This document shows, one piece after another, positions 10,613 to 18,085 of a DNA stretch of 64,000 nucleotides. Made by a program: the position numbers and the translations under genes. The DNA is taken from assembly GCA_032622095.1 (NCBI GenBank), contig CP136068.1:160351465-160415464 (forward strand), given 5' to 3'. The stretch comes from Siphonodentalium dalli. Its lineage: Eukaryota; Mollusca; Scaphopoda; Gadilida; Siphonodentaliidae. The notes beneath the pieces were generated by a model that worked only from the letters and a program-made list of their open reading frames with translations, did not search any database and was not told the DNA's origin. Position 1 is the stretch's first letter. Every line of letters begins with the position of its first letter.

Positions 10613-11058
10613 AGACCATGACATTATTCAGATATTTCTCAATTGGTCTGTAGTCAACCCCTTGGTGAACGGTGGGTGGAAATTATAATTAATTATTTAA
10701 TGTATTCACATGTGGGATCATAACATGTGAATAAGTGTCATGATATTTCAAACTTAATATTCTCAAATTATGTCTGCTATTTCTTTTTAGAATTTGGTAA
10801 ACATGAATAATGCTCCACGTTTAAGAACAAAAATAATGACTAAATCAGATTAATTTTTCAAAATATATTATGTCATGATGACCAGCTGCATTTAGTTATC
10901 TTAATAAAAGATAAATAATGCTACATGTTTACAGTGGGTCGAGTTCACTGGTACTCCAGCCATTTAGTCATATTTTAATTCCTCAAGAATGTCAAAAAAT
11001 ATTCATTTCAGGAAACTCTTACAAAATAATTATATTAGTGGTGTTTTATAAGTAATGG
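10613..11058. other. intron, nothing recognised
   Basis: AT-rich sequence of intron 1 of gene 1 with no recognised feature. Confidence 0.35.
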
Positions 11059-11069
11059 TTAGAGCACAA
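11059..11069 (+). repeat. 11-bp direct repeat left of the palindrome
   Basis: ttagagcacaa here is identical to 16859-16869. The pair brackets the 5.7-kb palindrome and could be a target-site duplication, although 62 bp of unmatched sequence lie between this copy and the arm. Confidence 0.4.
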
Positions 11070-11493
11070 GTATTGTCCTTTACCAGAATCAATCGAGTCG
11101 GAGACGAGATTCATTCTGGTAAAGAACAATTCGCGTGTGATGATAAGGCCCCCGTTTGGCCTCAAATCAGGAACGATAACTCTATCCGACTTTTACTCCG
11201 CAGTACTCCCGTTGGAGTTTGACCTATATTCTCCGCCCACGCGTCGGTCTACTTGTACCGGTTGGACATGTCCGGACATGACCCGCTGGTTATATCCAGA
11301 CTTTTCCATATGAATGGTATAGTATCTACATGTATATCACGTGATGATCTCGGTGGGGTAGCTTCAGTCTTTAATTTTAAAGGGACACTAGGCTCTCACT
11401 GGGGATGATTATTAAAGTGACACTCACAATGGATGAATGTTAAAGTAACGCATGGCGCACACTGTGGGATAATGTTAAAGTGACACTCGCATT

Positions 11494-11600
11494 GAAAAGT
11501 TCAAAAAGTTCAAAAAGTTCAAAAAGTTCAAAAAGTTCAAAAATTTCAAAAAGTTCACAAATTTCACAAATTTCACAAATTTCAAAAAACTTCAAAAATT
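11494..11600. repeat. gttcaaaaa tandem tract, left arm (short)
   Basis: A 9-10-bp unit (aaaagttc / aaatttca) is repeated about eleven times. The right-arm counterpart at 16252-16484 is about twice as long, so this tract has changed length since the arms became identical. Confidence 0.8.
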
Positions 11601-11627
11601 AAACAAAATTCAGGATTTAGTCATAAA

Positions 11628-11711
11628 TGTGACCCGCTATATCAAATCCAGTCGGAAGTCGGGATTTTTTTTATCCTGTGCCAATGCATTCTCTTATATA
11701 TGCGAGTCAAC
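11628..11711 (+). repeat. MITE-A-like left terminus inside the palindrome
   Basis: It begins tgtgacccgctatatcaaat and continues through the gtcgggattttttt and ccaatgcattctcttatata segments up to gcgagtcaacc, as in MITE family A with a handful of substitutions. It then passes into CCG-rich sequence instead of the MITE centre. The mirror copy ends at 16223. Confidence 0.8.
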
Positions 11712-11718
11712 CAGCCGC

Positions 11719-11749
<31 letters not shown>

Positions 11750-11856
11750 CGTAATGCGCATGTCAACGCCGCGCCGCCGCCGCCGGCGGCGGCGGCGGCA
11801 ACTACATAATCCTATGGCATGCAAAGAAATTGGCGGCGGCGCTGCCGCCGGCGGTT
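11712..11856. repeat. CCG-rich module, left arm, outer
   Basis: It contains two (GGC)n runs separated by cgtaatgcgcatgtcaacgc and by a link with catgcaaagaaattggc, and ends at ttcaggatttagtc. It lies between the 207-codon gene and the outer terminus. Poly-Ala, poly-Arg and poly-Gly frames seen across it are repeat artefacts. Confidence 0.8.
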
Positions 11857-11992
11857 CAGGATTTAGTCAAAAATATGGCTTGTTTCCATTCATCGGAAAG
11901 CTATGGGGGTACGGTGGTGAGCGCCACTGAAAAAAGCAAGTGAGCGAGGGGAAAAAAGAGAAAAATAACATGACAAGTAGTACATAGTACAA

Positions 11993-11998
11993 TTTATT
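11993..11998 (-). terminator. polyadenylation signal of the left 207-codon gene
   Basis: AATAAA on the minus strand lies 7 nt past the TAG/TGA region of the gene that ends at 12006, giving a very compact 3' end. The mirror copy is at 15851-15856. Confidence 0.6.
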
Positions 11999-12005
11999 AT
12001 ATTAA

Positions 12006-12629
12006 CTATTCACAGTCACTTTCGTCCGAATTGTCATCACAGGAATCAACCTTTTTTATTTTTAATGAAGAATCACCATAACTCCATACTATTCCAAATG
12101 TCCATACGAGTTCATAATCTAAATCTGAAACAGGTCTAGTGTTTTTTACAATATAATCCAAAGACACTTTTTCTTCAAATAACTTTTCAACAGTGAAAAT
12201 TGTACATGGTTCTCGGAGAATAATGTATCCATATATTCTCGTCACCTCTTCGAATTTCAAAGTTTTTTCATTGAGAATCCTGTCTTGATATTCAGCAAAG
12301 CGAGTAAAATTATTTCCAACTAATTCACGAATTGCGTTTATTTCGTTTTTAGGAACACCATGAAATATCCAATAATCTGAAAACATTTGATCCAATATAT
12401 CCATTAAGAAATCAGTTTCAAATTCTGATCTCTCAATCAAACATCTCAGTCGACTCTGTCCCTCAGAGAAATGTCCGTTTAGCAAAGTCTCCATTATAAT
12501 TCTACTTTCCCTCAAAAACCAAGCTTGCTTAAGTTCTTGTTTGATTTCTTGATCCATTTTTGACATTTCGATCAAATTATTATAAATTTTCAAAAGCATC
12601 TCTGCTGGTAACACATCAATTCCATCCAT
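12006..12629 (-). CDS. 207-residue protein with F-box-like N-terminus (left arm)
   Basis: The first ATG of the frame (12629) gives MDGIDVLPAEMLLKIYNNL at the N-terminus. LP-x-E-M-L-x-x-I-x-x-x-L matches the first helix of F-box domains, which bind Skp1 in SCF ubiquitin ligases. The second half of the consensus is weak (KQELKQAW). The rest is helical and charged, with RCLIERSEFETDFLMDILDQ and YELVWTFGIVWSYG, and ends in an acidic tail DSCDDNSDESDCE. I do not recognise the family beyond the F-box hint. The open frame extends 25 codons upstream without ATG. It differs from the right-arm copy by one residue (Asn against His in IVK-N/H-TRP). Purifying constraint or very recent duplication could explain this; flanking noncoding sequence is also nearly identical, so recency is enough. 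Confidence 0.55.
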   Translation of the reverse strand: MDGIDVLPAEMLLKIYNNLIEMSKMDQEIKQELKQAWFLRESRIIMETLLNGHFSEGQSRLRCLIERSEFETDFLMDILDQMFSDYWIFHGVPKNEINAIRELVGNNFTRFAEYQDRILNEKTLKFEEVTRIYGYIILREPCTIFTVEKLFEEKVSLDYIVKNTRPVSDLDYELVWTFGIVWSYGDSSLKIKKVDSCDDNSDESDCE

Positions 12630-12795
12630 AAGGAATTGTGTTGTATTCACCCACAACAAGTCGTTTGGTGTACACAGATCGGAATGTTTTTGTTTGCTCT
12701 TCACTAATTACTTCTCGGTTCTTTGTGCGTTTAATTCTGCATGGATAGTTTATGACACGTTGAAAATTTAGCCGGTCGTTAACACATTCAACCAT
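12616..12795 (-). CDS. 59-codon frame overlapping the 207-codon gene (left arm)
   Basis: The frame from ATG at 12795 ends at 12616 and overlaps the start of the downstream gene by 14 nt in another frame. It encodes MVECVNDRLNFQRVINYPCR, a basic middle, and ends in NTIPYGWN. The product is unrecognised. The sequence is protein-like in composition but short. It is identical to the right-arm frame at 15054-15233. It might be a real small protein, an upstream frame, or the 5' part of a formerly single frame. Confidence 0.3.
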   Translation of the reverse strand: MVECVNDRLNFQRVINYPCRIKRTKNREVISEEQTKTFRSVYTKRLVVGEYNTIPYGWN

Positions 12796-12907
12796 TGAAT
12801 GAAAATTTATTTGCTGGTATCTGTTGCTGTTCCACACGTGGCGTCACATTTCCTGCATACAGTGGAGTCGACATTTGCGTTGTTGCAGGAACATGGATCC
12901 ACGAGTC

Positions 12908-12928
12908 GACCAGCCGCCCGCGGCGGCG

Positions 12929-12984
<56 letters not shown>

Positions 12985-13079
12985 TGTAATGCGCATGTCA
13001 ACGCCGCGCCGCCGGCGGCGGCGGCGGCGGCAACTACATAATCCTATGGCATGCAAAGAAATTGGCGGCGGCGGTTAAG
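12908..13079. repeat. CCG-rich module, left arm, middle
   Basis: It holds an almost pure (GGC)n run of about 65 bp, then tgtaatgcgcatgtcaacgc, a second run, the catgcaaagaaattggc link and gttaaggatttagtc. It separates the zinc-finger gene from the 59/207-codon pair. Such runs are prone to hairpin or G-quadruplex formation. Confidence 0.85.
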
Positions 13080-13086
13080 GATTTAG

Positions 13087-13260
13087 TCAGTGATGATACT
13101 GTTGTTGTTGTTGTTGTTGGTGTTGTTGTTGTTGTTGTGGCTGATGATACTGTTGTTGTTGTTGTTGTTGTTCTGAAGGCGTGTGTTTAACTTTGATATG
13201 ACGCTTCAAACTATCTTGCCAAGCATAGACACTTAAGCACTCTTCACGTTGATACTTCAT
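13087..13260 (-). CDS. C2H2 zinc-finger-like small protein, left arm (first Cys lost)
   Basis: ATG at 13260 and TGA at 13089-13087 give 57 residues. The N-terminus reads MKYQREECLSVYAWQDSL, then KRHIKVKHTPSE and a glutamine-rich tail. A classical C-x2-C-x12-H-x4-H finger would need Cys at residue 5, but the codon is CGT (Arg); the right-arm copy has TGT (Cys). Residue 19 is Lys here and Thr in the right arm. The left protein therefore probably cannot fold as a zinc finger. A TATA-like box lies 45 nt upstream. Confidence 0.5.
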   Translation of the reverse strand: MKYQREECLSVYAWQDSLKRHIKVKHTPSEQQQQQQQYHQPQQQQQHQQQQQQQYHH

Positions 13261-13304
13261 TTTCCTATATAATCAGTGAAATCGAGCGTTCTTCTATGCA
13301 CCTA

Positions 13305-13314
13305 TATTTATATA
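13305..13314 (-). promoter_or_regulatory. TATA box for the left zinc-finger gene
   Basis: TATATAAATA on the minus strand lies 45 nt before the ATG at 13260, a normal distance for a core promoter with a 5' UTR of about 20 nt. It is the mirror of 14535-14544. Confidence 0.5.
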
Positions 13315-13341
13315 GAACAGAAACAAGGGAAACGTGGTGGA

Positions 13342-13548
13342 CTAGTTAACTAGTTCAGGCTGTCGTTCACAACGTCTCTTAGTGTTGTTTGTACTGGATA
13401 CAAATTTATCACATTGGCTACAATACAACCTACCTATCCAAATGTCAATGCAATTATGAGTGAATTCAATATGAGAGTATATATATAAGCATTTGTATCG
13501 ACATCTCGTGAATCTATCGAAATATCTTACTTCTCTTTCCAAATTGCG
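13342..13548 (-). other. 66-codon open frame without ATG (left arm)
   Basis: The frame contains RCRYKCLYIYSHIEFTHNC and YCSQCDKFVSSTNNTKRRC and ends ERQPELVN, then a stop. The second part resembles the start of a zinc finger (C-x2-C) but with Cys thirteen residues later rather than His. No ATG is present, so if used it must be a spliced exon or have a non-ATG start. It is identical in the right arm (14301-14507). Confidence 0.25.
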
Positions 13549-13710
13549 TAATAATTATGTTGAGGTTCAGTGGGTACGTCCTATATATCCAGCTGAAGGC
13601 AGAATGGACAATTGCTTCCTCTGATGTACAGTTAGTTTGAATCAGTAAACATATGCACATGATTGTGTCTGTGCAACTTGAAACAATACAATTAAAATCT
13701 GGTCGTTTTC

Positions 13711-13775
13711 GGCGGCGGCCGTAATGCGCATGTCAACGCCGCGCCGCCGGCGGCGGCGGCGGCGGCGGCGATTAA
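13711..13775. repeat. CCG-rich module, left arm, inner (short)
   Basis: It contains ggcggcggccgtaatgcgca and one (GGC)n run, then gattaaggatttagtc. It lacks the link with catgcaaag found in the other modules. Confidence 0.8.
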
Positions 13776-13901
13776 GGATTTAGTCACAAATATGGCTTGT
13801 TTCCATTCATCGGAAAACTATGGGGGTAAGGTGTTTCATTTCTAATTTTAGATGTTAAATGTGCCGACATTGTTCTTTGTTGTTGTAAAAAAATTGGCGC
13901 G

Positions 13902-13932
13902 CGTGCGGCCCCCATCACCCCCTCACTGCCGC
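13902..13932. other. spacer at the centre of the palindrome
   Basis: The perfect pairs aaaaaaattggcgcg and cgcgccaattttttt flank a 31-bp unpaired stretch, cgtgcggcccccatcacccc and following bases. This would be the hairpin loop if one strand folded back. Confidence 0.85.
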
Positions 13933-14061
13933 CGCGCCAATTTTTTTACAACAACAAAGAACAATGTCGGCACATTTAACATCTAAAATTAGAAATGAAA
14001 CACCTTACCCCCATAGTTTTCCGATGAATGGAAACAAGCCATATTTGTGACTAAATCCTTA

Positions 14062-14104
<43 letters not shown>

Positions 14105-14140
14105 GCGCGGCGTTGACATGCGCATTACGGCCGCCGCCGA
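14062..14140. repeat. CCG-rich module, right arm, inner
   Basis: It is the mirror of 13711-13775 with a longer (CCG)n run. It begins just after gactaaatccttaac and ends at gcgcattacggccgcc. Confidence 0.8.
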
Positions 14141-14300
14141 AAACGACCAGATTTTAATTGTATTGTTTCAAGTTGCACAGACACAATCATGTGCATATGT
14201 TTACTGATTCAAACTAACTGTACATCAGAGGAAGCAATTGTCCATTCTGCCTTCAGCTGGATATATAGGACGTACCCACTGAACCTCAACATAATTATTA

Positions 14301-14507
14301 CGCAATTTGGAAAGAGAAGTAAGATATTTCGATAGATTCACGAGATGTCGATACAAATGCTTATATATATACTCTCATATTGAATTCACTCATAATTGCA
14401 TTGACATTTGGATAGGTAGGTTGTATTGTAGCCAATGTGATAAATTTGTATCCAGTACAAACAACACTAAGAGACGTTGTGAACGACAGCCTGAACTAGT
14501 TAACTAG
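14301..14507 (+). other. 66-codon open frame without ATG (right arm)
   Basis: This is the mirror copy of the minus-strand frame at 13342-13548, with the same C-x2-C-x13-C segment and no ATG. Identity of both copies does not prove coding, since surrounding noncoding sequence is equally conserved. Confidence 0.25.
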
Positions 14508-14534
14508 TCCACCACGTTTCCCTTGTTTCTGTTC

Positions 14535-14544
14535 TATATAAATA
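14535..14544 (+). promoter_or_regulatory. TATA box for the right zinc-finger gene
   Basis: TATATAAATA lies 45 nt before the ATG at 14589. No intron is needed between it and the start codon. Confidence 0.55.
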
Positions 14545-14588
14545 TAGGTGCATAGAAGAACGCTCGATTTCACTGATTATATAGGAAA

Positions 14589-14765
14589 ATGAAGTATCAA
14601 TGTGAAGAGTGCTTAAGTGTCTATGCTTGGCAAGATAGTTTGACGCGTCATATCAAAGTTAAACACACGCCTTCAGAACAACAACAACAACAACAACAAC
14701 AGTATCATCAGCCACAACAACAACAACAACACCAACAACAACAACAACAACAGTATCATCACTGA
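14589..14765 (+). CDS. C2H2 zinc-finger small protein with Gln-rich tail (right arm)
   Basis: ATG at 14589 and TGA at 14763-14765 give 58 residues. Residues 4-26, YQCEECLSVYAWQDSLTRH followed by IKVKH, form a full C-x2-C-x12-H-x4-H finger with Cys5, Cys8, His21 and His26. The remainder is TPSE followed by two or three glutamine runs broken by YHQP and H, ending YHH. A single finger with a Gln tail suggests a nucleic-acid or protein adaptor; target and function are unknown. The CAA-rich coding tail is a codon-repeat tract that differs in length between arms. It lies between a TATA box and a CCG module. It is too short for most ORF filters. Confidence 0.6.
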   Translation: MKYQCEECLSVYAWQDSLTRHIKVKHTPSEQQQQQQQQYHQPQQQQQHQQQQQQQYHH

Positions 14766-14776
14766 CTAAATCCTTA

Positions 14777-14867
14777 ACCGCCGCCGCCAATTTCTTTGCA
14801 TGCCATAGGATTATGTAGTTGCCGCCGCCGCCGCCGCCGGCGGCGTGGCGTTGACATGCGCATTACA

Positions 14868-14929
<62 letters not shown>

Positions 14930-14939
14930 GGGCGGCTGG
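14777..14939. repeat. CCG-rich module, right arm, middle
   Basis: It starts after gactaaatccttaac and holds the tttctttgcatgccatagga link, a short run, gcgttgacatgcgcattaca and a (CCG)n run of about 60 bp, ending gcgggcggctgg. Large Ala, Arg, Pro and Gly homopolymer frames across it are artefacts. Confidence 0.85.
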
Positions 14940-15053
14940 TCGACTCGTGGATCCATGTTCCTGCAACAACGCAAATGTCGACTCCACTGTATGCAGGAAA
15001 TGTGACGCCACGTGTGGAACAGCAACAGATACCAGCAAATAAATTTTCATTCA

Positions 15054-15233
15054 ATGGTTGAATGTGTTAACGACCGGCTAAATTTTCAACGTGTCATAAA
15101 CTATCCATGCAGAATTAAACGCACAAAGAACCGAGAAGTAATTAGTGAAGAGCAAACAAAAACATTCCGATCTGTGTACACCAAACGACTTGTTGTGGGT
15201 GAATACAACACAATTCCTTATGGATGGAATTGA
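15054..15233 (+). CDS. 59-codon frame overlapping the 207-codon gene (right arm)
   Basis: ATG at 15054, TGA at 15231-15233. It overlaps the next start codon (15220) by 14 nt in the +1 frame. The protein has CVNDRLNFQRVINYPCR near the start, a basic KRTKNRE segment and a VVGEYNTIPYGWN end. It is not recognised. It is identical to the left-arm copy. Confidence 0.3.
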   Translation: MVECVNDRLNFQRVINYPCRIKRTKNREVISEEQTKTFRSVYTKRLVVGEYNTIPYGWN

Positions 15234-15843
15234 TGTGTTACCAGCAGAGATGCTTTTGAAAATTTATAATAATTTGATCGAAATGTCAAAAATGGATCAA
15301 GAAATCAAACAAGAACTTAAGCAAGCTTGGTTTTTGAGGGAAAGTAGAATTATAATGGAGACTTTGCTAAACGGACATTTCTCTGAGGGACAGAGTCGAC
15401 TGAGATGTTTGATTGAGAGATCAGAATTTGAAACTGATTTCTTAATGGATATATTGGATCAAATGTTTTCAGATTATTGGATATTTCATGGTGTTCCTAA
15501 AAACGAAATAAACGCAATTCGTGAATTAGTTGGAAATAATTTTACTCGCTTTGCTGAATATCAAGACAGGATTCTCAATGAAAAAACTTTGAAATTCGAA
15601 GAGGTGACGAGAATATATGGATACATTATTCTCCGAGAACCATGTACAATTTTCACTGTTGAAAAGTTATTTGAAGAAAAAGTGTCTTTGGATTATATTG
15701 TAAAACACACTAGACCTGTTTCAGATTTAGATTATGAACTCGTATGGACATTTGGAATAGTATGGAGTTATGGTGATTCTTCATTAAAAATAAAAAAGGT
15801 TGATTCCTGTGATGACAATTCGGACGAAAGTGACTGTGAATAG
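15220..15843 (+). CDS. 207-residue protein with F-box-like N-terminus (right arm)
   Basis: Mirror copy of the gene at 12006-12629. The start at 15220 is chosen because it is the first ATG and places the F-box-like segment VLPAEMLLKIYNNL at residues 6-19, the usual N-terminal place. Residues 20-190 are predicted by eye to be mostly helical, with no known motif. The C-terminus has a run of Asp, Ser and Glu. The only protein difference from the left copy is His in place of Asn in the IVK-x-TRP segment. AATAAA follows the TAG stop by 7 nt. If F-box function holds it would act in substrate selection for ubiquitylation; that is inference from one helix. Confidence 0.55.
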   Translation: MDGIDVLPAEMLLKIYNNLIEMSKMDQEIKQELKQAWFLRESRIIMETLLNGHFSEGQSRLRCLIERSEFETDFLMDILDQMFSDYWIFHGVPKNEINAIRELVGNNFTRFAEYQDRILNEKTLKFEEVTRIYGYIILREPCTIFTVEKLFEEKVSLDYIVKHTRPVSDLDYELVWTFGIVWSYGDSSLKIKKVDSCDDNSDESDCE

Positions 15844-15850
15844 TTAATAT

Positions 15851-15856
15851 AATAAA
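15851..15856 (+). terminator. polyadenylation signal of the right 207-codon gene
   Basis: AATAAA follows the stop codon at 15841-15843 by 7 nt. It is followed by a T-rich stretch, ttatttttctcttttttccc, that could act as downstream element. Confidence 0.6.
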
Positions 15857-15992
15857 TTGTACTATGTACTACTTGTCATGTTATTTTTCTCTTTTTTCCC
15901 TCGCTCACTTGCTTTTTTCAGTGGCGCTCACCACCGTACCCCCATAGCTTTCCGATGAATGGAAACAAGCCATATTTTTGACTAAATCCTGA

Positions 15993-16095
15993 ACCGCCGG
16001 CGGCAGCGCCGCCGCCAATTTCTTTGCATGCCATAGGATTATGTAGTTGCCGCCGCCGCCGGCGGCGGCGGCGCGGCGTTGACATGCGCATTACG

Positions 16096-16137
<42 letters not shown>

Positions 16138-16139
16138 TG
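15993..16139. repeat. CCG-rich module, right arm, outer
   Basis: It starts after gactaaatcctgaa, has the tttctttgcatgccatagga link and the gttgacatgcgcattacg segment, and ends in a (CCG)n run followed by gctggttgactcgc, the MITE-A-like terminus. Confidence 0.8.
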
Positions 16140-16223
16140 GTTGACTCGCATATATAAGAGAATGCATTGGCACAGGATAAAAAAAATCCCGACTTCCGAC
16201 TGGATTTGATATAGCGGGTCACA
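16140..16223 (-). repeat. MITE-A-like right terminus inside the palindrome
   Basis: Mirror of 11628-11711. It ends in atatagcgggtcaca. Confidence 0.8.
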
Positions 16224-16251
16224 TTTATGACTAAATCCTGAATTTTGTTTA

Positions 16252-16484
16252 ATTTTTGAAGTTTTTTGAAATTTGTGAAATTTGTGAAATTTGTGAAGTT
16301 TTTTAAGTTTTTGAATTTTTTTTAAGTTTTTGAAGTTTTTCGAAATTTTTGAACTTTTGTAAGTTTTTGAAATTTTTGAACTTTTTGAAATTTTTGAAAT
16401 TTTTGAAATTTTTGAACTTTTTGAACTTTTTGAACTTTTTGAACTTTTTGAACTTTTTGAACTTTTTGAACTTTTTGAACTTTT
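16252..16484. repeat. tttttgaac tandem tract, right arm (long)
   Basis: About 23 copies of a 9-10-bp unit. It gives a Lys/Ser-rich minus-strand frame (15918-16499) that is an artefact. The left-arm counterpart is half as long. Confidence 0.85.
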
Positions 16485-16858
16485 CAATGCGAGTGTCACT
16501 TTAACATTATCCCACAGTGTGCGCCATGCGTTACTTTAACATTCATCCATAGTGAGTGTCACTTTAATAATCATCCCCAGTGAGAGCCTAGTGTCCCTTT
16601 AAAATTAAAGACTGAAGCTACCCCACCGAGATCATCACGTGATATACATGTAGATACTATACCATTCATATGGAAAAGTCTGGATATAACCAGCGGGTCA
16701 TGTCCGGACATGTCCAACCGGTACAAGTAGACCGACGCGTGGGCGGAGAATATAGGTCAAACTCCAACGGGAGTACTGCGGAGTAAAAGTCGGATAGAGT
16801 TATCGTTCCTGATTTGAGGCCAAACGGGGGCCTTATCATCACGCGTGCTCTGACCGAC

Positions 16859-16869
16859 TTAGAGCACAA
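16859..16869 (+). repeat. 11-bp direct repeat right of the palindrome
   Basis: ttagagcacaa, identical to 11059-11069, lies 13 bp outside the right arm. It also forms the 3' half of a small gtgctct/agagcac hairpin. Confidence 0.4.
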
Positions 16870-17955
16870 TTGATCACACATAATGCAATAAACTGGAAAT
16901 GTGCCGCGATTGGACACAATAGCCGGTTAGCCACGCCCAAAGACGTGATTAACATGAACTGAATGTGAATAGATATGTCCGAAACAACACGGACTGTTCC
17001 CACTTTGAAGCGCCCGTGCGATTTGTTTGTTATGAGTTGCGGGTGCCTAACAATGGGATAATCATTGAACTATTCCTTCGCCAGCCTTGGGAATTGGTGT
17101 ACTTTACCAAAAATCAGGGAACGATTGCAACAATGGGATTGTGCTATAAGATTCATTAGTACCGATGGTTGGAGGGCTTACTAGTATTTTGTGTGGTGGT
17201 ATAATTTACATAGCTAATCCTCATGTCATGTGCCCTTCTGATGAAGCAACACTTCTACCATTGTACTGTTCGGTGATTGGCTATTGTTGTATGATACACC
17301 ACAATAAAGATGCGAGTATAATTAATTATTAACTAACTGCTTTTCTATCGATACCAAAAGTCGTTCAAACCGCGAGTGTCGAAACATAAGGCTTAAGGTT
17401 GCAGAAAATGATACTACCATGGATAGCATTTGGCAAATGCTAAAATAATTTGGCAAAAAATATTTTCGTTTGGCAAATTATTTGGCAAATATAAATTTTG
17501 GTCCAGCGCGGACTCTGTTAATACATCTTAAAAACCTCGTGACATTTCAGCGTTCATGTGTATACGCTTTGAAACAAACGAAAACACTTAGTTTGTGTTT
17601 CCATAATTTATCAATCAATCTATCTAGCTATGAAGAATTTGCGAACAGGTATCAATTAAAGATAGCCATCAATTAAGAATTTAATTACAATTGCTATGCA
17701 ATGTTGCCAACTACATGTAAGAATCTGGTCTCGATCATCGACCGCGGGCAAAACGTTGGTCCAGGGTTCTTGTGACATGCCACTTGCCAAATTGTCATCA
17801 GGCGAGTCAAAATGTATATGATTTATTCTCTGATCCATGAAATAATTTACTGAATATTGAGAAAATAGAGTATATGTACAAAAGAATTAATTAATTTAAG
17901 GACGATACTTTTATGTACAATATAACTACAGCGACCTCCAGTTTTGCGTCTATTC
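16870..17955. other. intron, nothing recognised
   Basis: Intron 1 of gene 1. Repeated tttggcaaa motifs occur at 17430-17490 and again near 18136-18155 in the same orientation; their meaning is unknown. Confidence 0.35.
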
Positions 17956-17957
17956 GT

Positions 17958-18085
17958 CATCAATGGCATTGTAGTTGCCATCACCATCGTCATCAACATT
18001 ACCGTCATCATCATGGCCATCGTCATCAGCATCGTCATCACCATTACAATAATCTTCAGCATCATCATTATCACCAACGTCGTCG
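17958..18085. repeat. CAT/CATCGT-type microsatellite
   Basis: Imperfect trinucleotide repeat (cat/cac/gtc/atc). It opens frames rich in His, Ile, Met or Asp depending on the frame, none of which is considered coding. Confidence 0.75.

Larger units (their letters stand above)
11132..16845. mobile_element. 5.7-kb gene-bearing palindrome (foldback element or inverted duplication)
   Basis: The left arm (11132-13901) and right arm (13933-16845) are reverse complements over nearly their whole length around a 31-bp spacer (13902-13932). Differences are few: one residue in the 207-codon gene, two in the zinc-finger gene plus a glutamine-run length change, CCG run lengths, and an extended gttcaaaaa tract in the right arm. 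Each arm encodes, from centre outward, a 66-codon ATG-less frame, a C2H2 zinc-finger frame, a 59-codon frame and a 207-codon frame, all pointing outward, with CCG modules between. Inside the outer edges lie ends like those of MITE family A (11628 and 16223). The symmetry continues about 500-620 bp beyond those ends. No transposase, replication or structural protein was recognised. It sits in intron 1 of the lectin gene. Alternatives are a recent inverted duplication or a replication-derived head-to-head dimer. Confidence 0.85.

Noticed and set aside
12799-13078. Poly-Ala, poly-Gly, poly-Arg and poly-Pro proteins in the CCG regions
   Set aside because: Homopolymers appear in every frame of the (CCG)n runs and have no conserved flanks.
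13342-13548. 66-codon frame as a proven zinc-finger gene
   Set aside because: No ATG and no His ligands at the expected spacing; kept only as an open frame.
11132-16845. Integrated virus or Polinton-like element
   Set aside because: No polymerase, integrase, ATPase, protease or capsid motif was recognised in either arm; a remnant cannot be excluded.
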